DNA of 64,000 bases from Arthrobacter sp. Leaf141 (GCF_001424565.1 NZ_LMOL01000023.1:1-64000), one strand, 5' to 3'; positions 8,104 to 16,693 are shown, numbered from the stretch's first letter. Translations and numbers: made by a program. The notes: generated by a model not told the origin, from the sequence alone.

Positions 8104-9186
8104 TCAGCTGCCGATGATGACCGTCCTTGCCGGAGTAAACACCGCCATATAGGAACTGGAGCCAAGGTACCTGGCCTGAAGGACGTGCTTCCCATACTTC
8201 AGCGTCGAATGCGTGTAGCCCGCTTTGCCGTTGACCAGCTTCACCGGCGACCCTACTTTGGTGTTCCAGTCGTAAAATTGCACCCATCCCGAAGGCGTGG
8301 CTCCGCCAACAACACCGGGTTTGATCACCGCTTGGACCGTAACAGCAGTCCCGGCCGGAATGTCACCGTGATGCGAGGAATGAAACTCGGTCTTCACCGC
8401 ACCCAGTGCAGGCGTGACTGTGTAGGTCACCGGCGCGGACGTCGACCATCCGTAATTACCTAGCTGGTCCACGTACCTTACGGTGAACATGTGCTGTCCC
8501 GCGGGCAGGTTAGTGACGGTAAAGACGTACTGCCACCCCGCCCCTATGTAGTGGTAATCGACCTCAACGCCGTCGATCTCCAGGATGTATTCCCCAACGG
8601 GGCGTCCGGTGAGCGGACCGGAAGGCAGCGCCGTGGTCCGGGCCGTGATGGTGATGGGTAGGCCAGCGACGGACGATCCGGCCGGACTGACGGTGATAGC
8701 TGTTTGGGTTTTTGGTCCGCTGATGCCCTGTATAGCGAATCTGATGGTCTTGGGCGAAAAGTTGGCGTCGCCCGAATACGCCGCCTTGAAGTAATTCGCC
8801 CCCAGAGAAAGAGCGGGCGAGTCCATGAACGTCACGCCCAGGAACGGCTCATCGGTGTTTACATCGCCTACGCTCAGCACCTTGCCGGTGGTGTCGGACA
8901 GTAGGCTGACGGTGCCGGACGGGACTTTGGTGCTGGGTAATACGGAATCCACGCCGGCTACGACCTGCACCGGATTGTTCGCGAACGGCAAGCCAAATTC
9001 GTTTGCCGTCAGCGTGACCTCCGCCCGGCCCGTCGTGTAGGTGCCGGCCGTACCGGCAGCCTGCGCCGGCGCCGCGAAGCCCGCACACGCGATGATCGCG
9101 GCGGCCATCAATGACAGGACTGGGGAGATCCGATACCGCAGGCTGCGGGCTGCTGCTGGGACCGTGGACTTGGATGAGTTCTCCAT
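8104..9186 (-). CDS. secreted Ig-like repeat protein
   Basis: Encodes 360 residues. A long Sec-type signal peptide (basic N-region with RSLRYR, hydrophobic core, AxA cleavage after AAPAQA) predicts secretion. The mature protein consists of about three bacterial Ig-like (Big_3-type) domains of 85-100 residues, each with the pattern of a prolyl start, GTVSLL or GWVQFYD, a central Gly/Ala and a closing YSGDANFSP, VRYVDQLGN or ARYLGSSSY. Such domains are structural or adhesive. No catalytic module, LPXTG signal or membrane anchor is present, so it may be a free or loosely bound surface protein. An upstream ATG adds ten residues but lacks a better initiation site. Confidence 0.7.
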   Translation of the reverse strand: MENSSKSTVPAAARSLRYRISPVLSLMAAAIIACAGFAAPAQAAGTAGTYTTGRAEVTLTANEFGLPFANNPVQVVAGVDSVLPSTKVPSGTVSLLSDTTGKVLSVGDVNTDEPFLGVTFMDSPALSLGANYFKAAYSGDANFSPKTIRFAIQGISGPKTQTAITVSPAGSSVAGLPITITARTTALPSGPLTGRPVGEYILEIDGVEVDYHYIGAGWQYVFTVTNLPAGQHMFTVRYVDQLGNYGWSTSAPVTYTVTPALGAVKTEFHSSHHGDIPAGTAVTVQAVIKPGVVGGATPSGWVQFYDWNTKVGSPVKLVNGKAGYTHSTLKYGKHVLQARYLGSSSYMAVFTPARTVIIGS

Positions 9187-9734
9187 GGGGTACCGACTCT
9201 CTTTTTCCGATGACATAACGTCACGGAAAGCCCCAGCACCTCCGCAGGCCTGGTGTGGCCAACACCCACAGAATAGGCCCGCTCCAGGGAATGCGATAGG
9301 TGTCCGGCTGCGCGAAGTCCGGGACTGGTCTGATTCCCCCCCTATATGGAGAAAATTCAGCAGGGCTCACCGTGGCTTCCATCTCAACCCCCGCTGAGGC
9401 CGGGGACAACGACCTCATGCGGCCAGGCGACCCGTCCTGCCAGGAATAATTCTGTCTTCGTTTCATCGTTGCTACCGGCCTTGGCAACGAAACTCTGACT
9501 CCTCGTTCGCGGCCCGCCACAGGAAGACCTCGGGGTCACAGACCAGCTGCGCACGGCGGCTGGGGCAGCGGCCCGGGACGCTGAGTAGCGGTGGTACCTA
9601 ACGCACCGCAGTTCGCGAATTTCTCTGGTGCGTCCCCTGCCGGCCAAACCGTGGAAGTGGACCTTGGTGTCGACTGGCGCGCGGCCGAGCCCTGGACCGC
9701 CTGCCCATGCAGCACCGCCGCGGCCGTGGTGGGG
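9187..9734. other. gap without a convincing gene
   Basis: The 5' region of the Ig-like protein gene lies at the left edge. The rest contains only short frames without initiation signals, and I see no RNA or repeat. Confidence 0.4.
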
Positions 9735-10010
9735 TTAGGCGGCGTCATCGATGGAGGTCAGGATCCAGTGGTCGGTCATCGCTGGCTGGCGCAGCTGCAT
9801 GGTCCGTAAGGGGGCGCCGCCGTGGAGTTGGACCTGGACTTGCCAGATGGTGACGTCAACAACGGCGGCGCCGGCGGGCACTCTTGTCTGGTTTTCCCAC
9901 CAGGATTCGCGTTCGTACCGGCGCACAGGGTCCGCGGCGACGCCCCAGATGTGTCCGTCGTACCTCACCGCCAACGGGGTGCCGTCGAGGGTGAAGCGGA
10001 CGTCGACCAC
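9735..10010 (-). CDS. DUF6504-like small protein downstream of umuC
   Basis: Encodes 91 residues, soluble and beta-rich, with conserved-looking Trp and Arg positions (HIWGVAADPVRRYERESWWE, then a VDVTIWQVQVQL strand). Small proteins with this layout occur beside Y-family polymerase genes in actinobacteria, and here it lies 36 bases after umuC on the same strand. I infer an accessory role in the mutagenesis operon. The family assignment is tentative. Confidence 0.55.
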   Translation of the reverse strand: MVDVRFTLDGTPLAVRYDGHIWGVAADPVRRYERESWWENQTRVPAGAAVVDVTIWQVQVQLHGGAPLRTMQLRQPAMTDHWILTSIDDAA

Positions 10011-10046
10011 GGGTGCTGTGCTGTGGGGTGTTCGGGGTGGGGGTGG

Positions 10047-11327
10047 TTAGCCGGCTTTGGCTAGGGGCAGTTCGTCCCAGTGGGTGGTGTATCGGGGGGA
10101 GAGCATGTCGCGTTTCATGGTCCAGTTCAGGCCTTGGCGGATCCCGCCGTGTCCGAGTCCGATGGATCCGCGGCCGTAGCGTTTGGTGACGTTTTCAAGG
10201 AGGGTGCCGATGTGGCGTTCCTCGTGCGGGTTCTCGAACAGGGAGAGGGGGGATTGGTTTCCGGAGGGGCGCAGGTCGGTGACCATGATCCCGGCTCTGG
10301 CGTAGCGGATGCCGTCGACAATTCTGGGCAGCAGCGCGTGGGCTGCCCTGGTGAGGAGGACCGGGTCCGCGGTCGGCATGGGCAGCGGTACACACACGGC
10401 GGGGTAGGAGGTGTCGTGGGGGTTGAAGTGGGAGGTCCCGGCGAACGCGGTGAGGACTTTGGCCTGTTGGTCGTGTTTGGCCAGCCGGGCTGCGGCTTGT
10501 TGTCCGTAGACGCTCATGACCTGCCGGACACCCGCTGCGGTGGTGATGGGTGTGGCGAACGAACGGGAGAAGATCAGTTTTTCCTTCCCGATACGTTCTT
10601 CTTCCATGGGGATACAGGGGCTGCCTTGGAGTTCCAGGACGGTGCGCATCATGACAACGGAGAACCGGTCCCTGATCATGACGGGGTTTGCGGCGGCGAG
10701 GTCGTGGATGGAGTGGATCCCCAGGGCGTTGAGGCGTCTGGTGAGTCTGGTGGCCACGCCCCAGATTTCGATGACGGGTAGGGATCGCATTAGCCGTTGC
10801 CGTTCCGCTGTGGGCACGGATTCCCAGTGGCAGACCCCGGCGAACCCCGGGTTGTTCTTCGCCCATTTGTTCGCCAGTTTCGCCAGGGTCTTCGTTGGTG
10901 CGATCCCGACACAGACCGGGACCCCGATATGGGCCCGGACGGCGTCTTTTATCTCCCGGCCCAGGGTGCGGAGGTGGGTGGGTTCGCCTTTGACGCCGAG
11001 GAAGGCTTCATCGATGCTGTAGACCTCGAGCCAGGCCGAGTACCGGCCCAGCAGCTCCATGACCCGTGAGCTGATGTCGCCGTAGAGCTCGTAGTTACTC
11101 GACAGTGCGATCAGCCCCCATTCCTTGGCGCGGGGGGCGATTTTGAACCACGGGTCACCCATGCCGATACCGAGGGCTTTGGCTTCGGGGGAGCGGGTGA
11201 CTGCGCACCCGTCATTGTTCGAAAGCACGATCACGGGTTTGCCTTCCAGGGACGGATTGAACGCCCGTTCCGCGGAAGCGTAGAAGCAGTTCACATCCAC
11301 ATGGGCGATCTGCGGCATATGCCGCAT
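10047..11327 (-). CDS. umuC: DNA polymerase V catalytic subunit UmuC (Y-family)
   Basis: Encodes about 426 residues of a Y-family translesion polymerase. The N-terminal palm has AHVDVNCFYASAERAF with the first catalytic Asp, then VLSNNDGCAVTRS, and the second acidic motif YSIDEAFLGV. Helix-hairpin-helix and little-finger regions follow, including IWGVATRLTRRLNALGI. The C-terminal region (LSPRYTT) matches the UmuC-type tail rather than DinB. It acts with processed UmuD to replicate past lesions. Start choice is uncertain: MRHMPQIAHVDV fits the family, while an ATG 16 codons upstream overlaps umuD. It follows umuD directly and must share its SOS promoter. Confidence 0.9.
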   Translation of the reverse strand: MRHMPQIAHVDVNCFYASAERAFNPSLEGKPVIVLSNNDGCAVTRSPEAKALGIGMGDPWFKIAPRAKEWGLIALSSNYELYGDISSRVMELLGRYSAWLEVYSIDEAFLGVKGEPTHLRTLGREIKDAVRAHIGVPVCVGIAPTKTLAKLANKWAKNNPGFAGVCHWESVPTAERQRLMRSLPVIEIWGVATRLTRRLNALGIHSIHDLAAANPVMIRDRFSVVMMRTVLELQGSPCIPMEEERIGKEKLIFSRSFATPITTAAGVRQVMSVYGQQAAARLAKHDQQAKVLTAFAGTSHFNPHDTSYPAVCVPLPMPTADPVLLTRAAHALLPRIVDGIRYARAGIMVTDLRPSGNQSPLSLFENPHEERHIGTLLENVTKRYGRGSIGLGHGGIRQGLNWTMKRDMLSPRYTTHWDELPLAKAG

Positions 11328-11356
11328 CAACGCCGGCTTCGACACGGACCGGGCCC

Positions 11357-11788
11357 CTAGACGTGGTGAAGGCATCGGGTCGCGACACCCCAAATGGTCA
11401 GATCCGACAGGGCCGGGACTTCAATGTCGGGGTAGCGGGGGTTCTCAGACTGCAGGATCACTTTGCCGGCGGTGATCCGCAGCCGCTTGATCGTCAACTC
11501 CCCGTCCAGGACAGCGACAACAACGGACCCGTCCGTGGGCCGCAGGGCACGGTTGACGATGAGCTCATCCCCGTCGCTGATCCCCGCGCCCTCCATCGAC
11601 TCCCCGGACACCCGCACCACATAGGTGCTGGTGACGTCCTTGATCAGGTGCGCATTCAAATCGATCCGCCCATCAAAATAGTCCTGCGCCGGCGACGGGA
11701 AACCCGCCGCGACCGGCACTGGAGAGAGTAACGCCGAAACCAACGACACGCCCGCGTCTATCACGCGGGGACCAACAACAACGCTCAC
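11357..11788 (-). CDS. umuD: UmuD, SOS mutagenesis protein (S24 peptidase)
   Basis: Encodes 143 residues from a GTG behind AAAGG. It is a self-cleaving protein that regulates UmuC. Ala28-Gly29 in the segment PVAAGFPSPAQDY is the expected cleavage site. The S24 catalytic dyad is visible as Ser64 in VSGESMEG and Lys101 in LTIKRL, spaced as in E. coli UmuD (Ser60, Lys97). The stop lies close to or within the start region of umuC, so the two are one operon. A LexA-type box lies 14-29 bases upstream. Confidence 0.9.
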   Translation of the reverse strand: MSVVVGPRVIDAGVSLVSALLSPVPVAAGFPSPAQDYFDGRIDLNAHLIKDVTSTYVVRVSGESMEGAGISDGDELIVNRALRPTDGSVVVAVLDGELTIKRLRITAGKVILQSENPRYPDIEVPALSDLTIWGVATRCLHHV

Positions 11789-11801
11789 AACACACCTTTA
11801 T

Positions 11802-11817
11802 TCGAATATATGTTCGA
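11802..11817 (-). promoter_or_regulatory. LexA (SOS) box upstream of umuDC
   Basis: On the minus strand it reads TCGAACATATATTCGA, a 16-bp imperfect palindrome that differs at one arm position from the actinobacterial LexA consensus TCGAAC-N4-GTTCGA. Its position immediately 5' of umuD fits direct repression of the umuDC operon. Confidence 0.85.
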
Positions 11818-12072
11818 CTCTTTGAGTGTACGCCGGGACGCTGACATTCGGGGTGCCGACCGGGAGGGTTGAACCCACGGGGGACAGCTTTGAGCTGTTC
11901 GCAAGGGCTTCATCTGCCCGCCAATGGGCACTGCCGACCTATAGCAAGGTCCACGGCGCGGCAGGAACCCAGGAATCCCGATTCGACTGGCGACGTGGCG
12001 CGGACGTGCAGGCTTGGCGCCTGCAGGGCTGCTCTGCGACCCGTGCCCGCGTGGTTCTGCTAAGTTGGCCGG

Positions 12073-12306
12073 GTGAGGTTCTTTCCCTACCTGGTGGCCA
12101 TCTTCCTGGCATTGGCCGTGGGGGTAGTGGCGTTTTTGGACGTGCCGCTTTGGTCGAAAGCCCTCGCCGTGGTCTGGATTGCATCCCCATGGGTTGTGAA
12201 CGCGTTCCGGCTGAGACAAGGCAAGCGGATTGCTGCTGAGTTAGCTTCGCACTGTTCAAGCTCGGTGCAGGACCGGATTCTGCACGACTACCGTCAACGC
12301 AAATAG
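12073..12306 (+). CDS. small two-helix membrane protein, unknown function
   Basis: Encodes 77 residues from a GTG start. The N-terminal helix (about residues 4-22) and a second (about 28-45) are followed by a charged tail (RLRQGKRIAAEL and HDYRQRK). It is another member of the small membrane-protein set of this region but shows no clear similarity to the others. The initiation site is weak. Confidence 0.5.
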   Translation: MRFFPYLVAIFLALAVGVVAFLDVPLWSKALAVVWIASPWVVNAFRLRQGKRIAAELASHCSSSVQDRILHDYRQRK

Positions 12307-12768
12307 CACTCTGAATTAGCCCATGAGTCCCGTTGATGCCTGTACAAGCATCCCGGGCCCGGCAAAGGCTCAAGCCCTCCGGGCCTTTGTCGAAAACGGG
12401 GAAACGGAACCCAACTGACCGGCTGACCACATAGCGATCCCCGCATCTTCAGGATCCAGGTGGGTCAGAGAAAGAGTCCCGCACCAGCTGGTCGTTGGCC
12501 GGCACGCCCGTGGCGGATTTCCAGCCGGGGGAGTAGTGGGTGGAATGTAAAGCAGGTACTGATTACTGTGCCCGGTTTGCGATTGGGCCGCATAGCTTGG
12601 TGGGTATCGCGTCAGGCAAGCATTGGTACGGAGGGGGTTAAAACCTGCCCGGCCGCTCTTGTACGTGAGCAGCACGGCCGTACCAGTCCGGGACAGGAAT
12701 CGACAGGATATGGCTCCGGGACATGCCCCGAAACTCGGGGCGGCCGGCGAACTGAAGGGGACCAGTCC
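12307..12768. other. intergenic, 5' region of lipoprotein gene
   Basis: No convincing gene is present. Short GC-rich hairpins occur (for example around 12,735-12,755), but I cannot assign a riboswitch or terminator. Confidence 0.35.
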
Positions 12769-13491
12769 ATGCAAAGGCGCACGACATTCACAACCCTTAT
12801 CCTGACCGCGCTCCTTGCCCTCGCGGGGTGTGGAACAGGCACCGGAACAGAGCCGGTAACCTCCGCTGCACCTGAACCATCCGCCAGCCCGGAACCCAGC
12901 CCTGCGAAGACCTACACGGATGCAGACCTCAGCTCCGTGATGGCCACCCTGAAGGACGCCCAGGGCCGCGACCTGACGGTGGTTCCCGCGGCGCAGATCG
13001 ACCAGGGCATCATCAAAGCCAAAGAGCTCCTGAAAACAGCCGTGTTCTCCCCGCCGGAGTGCAAGGCCTTTTCCGATAGCAATGCCCAGGTCCCCGAAGG
13101 CAGCACCTACGCTGCCGGAACCACCGTGTCAGCGGAAGAAAAGACATCGATCGTGGTGACCGTCATTGCCCTCAAAAACGCCCAGGAAATGACCGATCAG
13201 CTGGAAGCTTCACAAAAAGCGGCCGCCGCGTGCAGCAACTTCACCATCGAACTTGGCGGACAGAAGATCACCACCGAAGTCCAGCAAATAGCCGCGAAAA
13301 CCGCCGGAGACCAATCATTCGCCGCCCTGGGTAAGCAAACCCTTGCCACCGGGGAAGCCCAGACAACGCTGACCATGACAGGCATCAAAGGGACCCTGGC
13401 AGCCACGGCCGTGAAAGCCGGACCGGCAGTCACTCCGAACGACGCGCGGGAGCTGGCCCAACTCATCGACACCATCCTGGCCCACGGCTAA
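12769..13491 (+). CDS. lipoprotein, PknH-sensor-like/DUF5642-type
   Basis: Encodes 240 residues. A lipoprotein signal peptide ends in the lipobox ALAGC with Cys21, followed by a Pro/Ser/Glu spacer. The remaining alpha/beta region has paired Cys (PPEC and AAACSNF) and alternating strand/helix pattern (SIVVTVIALKNAQEM) like the extracellular sensor domain found in actinobacterial lipoproteins and Ser/Thr kinases. Ligand unknown. GAAGGGGACC gives a good ribosome-binding site for this ATG. It is the last gene before the dif-like site. Confidence 0.7.
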   Translation: MQRRTTFTTLILTALLALAGCGTGTGTEPVTSAAPEPSASPEPSPAKTYTDADLSSVMATLKDAQGRDLTVVPAAQIDQGIIKAKELLKTAVFSPPECKAFSDSNAQVPEGSTYAAGTTVSAEEKTSIVVTVIALKNAQEMTDQLEASQKAAAACSNFTIELGGQKITTEVQQIAAKTAGDQSFAALGKQTLATGEAQTTLTMTGIKGTLAATAVKAGPAVTPNDARELAQLIDTILAHG

Positions 13492-13583
13492 CGAAACACC
13501 CTGCCACGAAGTCCACGGTATATGGCCCAGGGCACCGTCGCTGGACGCGGGTGATCATGGAAAAATGCGAGGATTCTTGTCTT

Positions 13584-13611
13584 ACTTGACATAATGTAGA
13601 TTATCGGCGCT
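13584..13611 (-). other. dif: dif-like chromosome dimer resolution site (XerC/XerD)
   Basis: Read on the minus strand, the 28 bp divide into an 11-base arm AGCGCCGATAA, a 6-base centre TCTACA and an 11-base arm TTATGTCAAGT. The right arm matches the XerD half of E. coli dif (TTATGTTAAAT) at 9 of 11 positions and the inner ATAA of the XerC half is conserved. The whole fits my recollection of actinobacterial dif sites (CGATAAT, six-base centre, TTATGTCAA). It lies in a gene-free gap. XerCD recombination at dif resolves chromosome dimers at the replication terminus. A mobile-element attachment copy of dif is the alternative. Confidence 0.75.
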
Positions 13612-13670
13612 TTAGAGGTCCCGGTGGAAGTGGTTCCGGCGCGCCGTGGAACGCGACTCACGAAACAACG

Positions 13671-14612
13671 TCATACAATCCGGACCCGGACGCCGTGGAT
13701 CTCTACTTCGGCAAGTTTAACGCGTTCGTCAGGGGTGTCATTGGGCCAGTGGAAGACCAGATAGCTGTGTCCCGTGGAGGTGCTCAGAATCATGCCGTGG
13801 CCGCCGTTGCTGGACCACAGTGGCTGGTCATGCTGCATCCAGGGCCCAACGATGGTTCCACTTTCCGACTCGGCGATTCCCATGGCGTATCCTGTCTGTC
13901 CGTGGCTGGACCACAGCATCAGCAGCGATCCTTCGGGCGACCGGATGAGAAATGGACCATCTGTGAACATGGGGTCTTTGGCAAGGTTCAGCCCCGCCGG
14001 TGGTTCAACCCCGTCCGGAAACCGCAGCGGGCGGCTCCACCCTGCGGATGAGGCTGCGAACAACAGGATCGGCTCGCCGACGCCGGCCTTGAGGTCCTGC
14101 GACAGGCGGCGCGCATACATTTCGCCATCGGAGATCCCTGGCCTGCCAGCCGTCCCCTCAGCGCCGCGGCTGTAGACAAGCCAGCGGACAGCGTCTTCAT
14201 CAACAAACAATGTCCCGTCGAGGCTTGGCTCCTGCTCCGGCGTAACCGGTCCCTCGCTCCATGGTGCGTAAGGACCTGTGGCGGTGTCGGAGACCAGAAT
14301 CCCGACTCCGCGGGGCCGTTCGAGTGTCGAGGTGGCGAATGTAGCGAACATAAAGAATCGGCCGTCAAGGTGATGGACTTCCGGTGCCCAATACTGGCTG
14401 TCCGCCCAAAAGCCCTGCGGTGGGCGGAATGCGGGGAACGGACCGCTCCAGCGCTTGAGATCATCGCTTGTATAGCAGTCGAAGCCGGTCGCCGGCCCTC
14501 CCCAGACGTTTTCGTCAGTCGTCCCGAAAAGGACGAACTCACCCGGAACCGGCTCCAGGATAAACGGATCACGTATCCGGATTTCCTCAAGGCGGAGTTG
14601 TTCAACGGGCAT
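13671..14612 (-). CDS. glycosyl hydrolase, GH43-like beta-propeller
   Basis: Encodes 313 residues without a signal peptide, so cytoplasmic. The five-bladed GH43 pattern is visible: an N-terminal RDPFIL carrying the likely general base Asp, WAPEVHHLDGRFFMFATF, an EPSLDGTLFVDEDAVRWLVY blade and a final GGHGMILSTSTGHSYLVFHW. Family members cleave arabinose- or xylose-containing oligosaccharides. I chose the ATG giving MPVEQLRLEEI after GAGGAAAGG; the long upstream extension is Arg-rich and not family-like. A LacI-type operator lies about 120 bases upstream, suggesting sugar-dependent control by a regulator outside this window. Confidence 0.8.
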   Translation of the reverse strand: MPVEQLRLEEIRIRDPFILEPVPGEFVLFGTTDENVWGGPATGFDCYTSDDLKRWSGPFPAFRPPQGFWADSQYWAPEVHHLDGRFFMFATFATSTLERPRGVGILVSDTATGPYAPWSEGPVTPEQEPSLDGTLFVDEDAVRWLVYSRGAEGTAGRPGISDGEMYARRLSQDLKAGVGEPILLFAASSAGWSRPLRFPDGVEPPAGLNLAKDPMFTDGPFLIRSPEGSLLMLWSSHGQTGYAMGIAESESGTIVGPWMQHDQPLWSSNGGHGMILSTSTGHSYLVFHWPNDTPDERVKLAEVEIHGVRVRIV

Positions 14613-14993
14613 CGGCATTCCTTTCCTCGGCTTACTGGTTCGCCTCATCCGGGCGCCCGGCCTGGTCCATACAATGCGACCAGTCTTGCTGTCTTGGCAG
14701 ACCGCGTGGAGGCTCACTTTCGCCCAATGAAAACGTTTGCCTGCCTCTCCCCCGCCGGATTCACCGTGTGTCTGGGCCGGATCGGCTGCGGGTTGTTCGG
14801 AGTCCAGGGTAGAAGACGTCGATTGGGGCGGCGAGCCCCCGCCTTGACCTGGGTGCTGATATCGTCGGCGACGACTTCGAAATCGCCGTTTTCGACGGCG
14901 AGCTCCTCAGTACCGAACTCATCATTCGCATGTCGTGTGGCTGCTGACCGGCGCAGAAGCCACCGCGGAACCTTCTGTGCCTAAGATATTCAC
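14613..14993. other. intergenic between divergent genes
   Basis: Holds the LacI-type operator at 14728-14741 and presumably both divergent promoters. A plus-strand stretch around 14,835-14,942 (ending FDGELLSTELIIRMSCGC) reads open but lacks a start and may be a decayed gene end. Confidence 0.35.
14728..14741 (+). promoter_or_regulatory. LacI-family operator
   Basis: TGAAAACGTTTGCC agrees with the LacI/GalR consensus TGNAANCGNTTNCA at every fixed position but the last. Its place in the control region of the GH43-like gene points to repression relieved by a sugar. No lacI-type gene is in the window. Confidence 0.5.
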
Positions 14994-15530
14994 ATGCCTA
15001 CACGTGTTCACGAGTTTGCCTGGCCTGACCGGGTTGTCGTTGGCACCATCGGCCTCCCCGGGGCGCGCACGTTTTATCTGCAGGTGCGCGCCGGGACGCA
15101 GATCGTGACCATCGCCCTGGAAAAGCAGCAGTCAGCCCTGCTCGCCGAAAAGGTCGACGAAATCCTCGACCAACTCATCACCATCGACGGCAACCCGTTC
15201 AGCGTCCCCACGGGCACTCCCATCGAACTTGTCGACAACGATCAGCTCGAGCCCGTCCAGGAACAGTTCCGGACCGGCGCGATGAGCCTCGGGTGGGACC
15301 CCACGACGGCGCAGGTTGTCGTCGAGGCCTACCCGCTCACCGACGCCGATCCCGAGGATATCGACGACGCTGAGGAAACCGAAAAACTTCTGGTGCGGAT
15401 GCCCGTAGGAACAGCCCGCGCGTTCGCCAAGCGCACGCGCGAAATCGTGGGTGCCGGGCGTCCGATGTGCCCGCTCTGCGGTTATCCCATGGACGCCGAC
15501 GGGCATACCTGCACAGTTCCCGAAGGCTGA
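14994..15530 (+). CDS. DUF3090 family protein
   Basis: Encodes 178 residues. The N-terminus (VHEFAWPDRVVVGTIGLPGARTFYLQV) and the segment IALEKQQSALLAEKVDEIL are diagnostic of DUF3090, and the C-terminus carries a short zinc-ribbon-like CPLCGYPMDADGHTC. Family function is unknown. In many actinobacteria it lies beside a histidine phosphatase and an SCO1664-type kinase-like gene, but here neither neighbour is present. Confidence 0.85.
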   Translation: MPTRVHEFAWPDRVVVGTIGLPGARTFYLQVRAGTQIVTIALEKQQSALLAEKVDEILDQLITIDGNPFSVPTGTPIELVDNDQLEPVQEQFRTGAMSLGWDPTTAQVVVEAYPLTDADPEDIDDAEETEKLLVRMPVGTARAFAKRTREIVGAGRPMCPLCGYPMDADGHTCTVPEG

Positions 15531-15588
15531 CGCCGACGGCGCGCACCGGGAGGTCCTGCAATATAGGCAGCAGCCCGCAAAGCAAGGC

Positions 15589-16230
15589 TTAGTGGGTGGC
15601 GCCGGCTGACATTTCAACATCGGTTCGGGTGCGCAGGCTTGCGCGGACGACGGCGGCGATTCCGTTGGCTGCCGTTTCCACCGTCATCGACGGGGCGGCG
15701 CTGCCCGGCGGGACTTGTTCTGGAAGGTACGGAAGGTGGACAAAGCCGCCCCGGGCACCGGGCCTGTCCGCGAGGGCATGCATCAGGGCGTAAAAAATGT
15801 GGTTGCACACGTAAGTGCCTGCCGTCTGCGAGACCTCGCCGTCGATGCCCGCAAGGTTGAGATCCCGAAGCGCAGCCTTGATGGGAAGGGTGGAGAAGTA
15901 TGCGGCCGGTCCGCCGGGGACAACTTCCTGATCAATGGGCCGCCCGCCCTTGTTATCCGGGATGCGGGCGTCATCGCAGTTGATGGCCACGCGTTCGAGG
16001 GACACCCGTCCCCTGCCGCCCGCCAGGCCTGCGCAGACCACCAGCTCCGGATCCAGGCGGGTAATGGCTTCCCGGAGGACCTCCGCCGATTCACCGAAGA
16101 CGCAAGGCAGCTCCATCGCCTCCACCGCAAGGCCTTCGGCCCGAAGGATCGCCGCTGCCCGGCGCGCAGCCAGCCAGGATGGATTTACTTTCTCGGGTCC
16201 GAACGGCTCGAAGCCGGTAATCAGGATCAT
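15589..16230 (-). CDS. pcp: pyroglutamyl-peptidase I
   Basis: Encodes about 213 residues from the ATG (a GTG three codons upstream is possible). It removes N-terminal pyroglutamate from peptides in the cytoplasm. The N-terminal ILITGFEPFG is the family signature. Counting from the GTG, the Cys-protease triad is Glu82 in RVSLERVAIN, Cys145 in AGTYVCNHIFY and His168 in GGFVHLP, with normal spacing. The length is normal for the family. It is monocistronic between two plus-strand genes. Confidence 0.92.
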   Translation of the reverse strand: MILITGFEPFGPEKVNPSWLAARRAAAILRAEGLAVEAMELPCVFGESAEVLREAITRLDPELVVCAGLAGGRGRVSLERVAINCDDARIPDNKGGRPIDQEVVPGGPAAYFSTLPIKAALRDLNLAGIDGEVSQTAGTYVCNHIFYALMHALADRPGARGGFVHLPYLPEQVPPGSAAPSMTVETAANGIAAVVRASLRTRTDVEMSAGATH

Positions 16231-16282
16231 GGGTTCCACCCTAACCAGCCTGCCTCTCCCCCGGCATGCCTAGACTGAAAGC

Positions 16283-16693
16283 GTGAGCCAACCCCTGGAT
16301 GAAGGACCGTTCTTTCACGGTACAAAAGCCGATCTCCGCGACGGCGATTTCCTCAGGGCCGGATTCCGGTCCAACTATCGTCCGGAGGTGGTGATGAACC
16401 ATATCTATTTCACCGCCCTGAAGGACGGTGCCGGACTCGCCGCGGAACTCGCACCTGGCGACGGGGCCCCGCGCGTCTACGCCGTGGAGCCCACCGGGGC
16501 GTTCGAAAACGACCCCAACGTGACCGACAAAAAATTCCCGGGGAATCCCACCCGGTCGTTCCGCAGTGCAGAGCCGCTGCGGGTCATCGGCGAGGTCACT
16601 GACTGGACCCGACTGACGCCCGCTGCGCTGCTGGCCTGGCAGGAGCGGCTGGCGGTACTGCGCTCGGACCAAAGTGCCAAAATCATCAACTGA
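16283..16693 (+). CDS. arr: rifampicin ADP-ribosyltransferase Arr
   Basis: Encodes 136 residues from a GTG. Arr enzymes inactivate rifamycins by transferring ADP-ribose from NAD+ to the C23 hydroxyl. The family pattern is intact: FFHGTKADLRDGD, HIYFTALKDGAGLAAELAPGDG, VYAVEPTG and DPNVTDKKFPGNPTRSFR. Length matches the compact chromosomal Arr type. No integron or mobile-element sequence surrounds it, so it looks like a resident chromosomal gene. Confidence 0.9.
   Translation: MSQPLDEGPFFHGTKADLRDGDFLRAGFRSNYRPEVVMNHIYFTALKDGAGLAAELAPGDGAPRVYAVEPTGAFENDPNVTDKKFPGNPTRSFRSAEPLRVIGEVTDWTRLTPAALLAWQERLAVLRSDQSAKIIN

Noticed and set aside
8104..9216. Upstream ATG as the start of the Ig-like protein
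   Set aside because: It would lengthen the N-region of the signal peptide by ten acidic/polar residues and has no better binding site.
13594..13606. Palindrome ATAAT-N4-ATTAT as a MarR-type operator
   Set aside because: It is fully explained as the inner part of the dif-like site, and no gene start lies close enough.
13586..13616. TTGACA as a -35 promoter element
   Set aside because: No plausible -10 lies 16-19 bases downstream and the bases belong to the dif-like site.
14835..14942. Possible transposase or integrase C-terminal remnant (ending FDGELLSTELIIRMSCGC)
   Set aside because: The resemblance to integrase tails is weak, there is no start, and no terminal repeats flank it.
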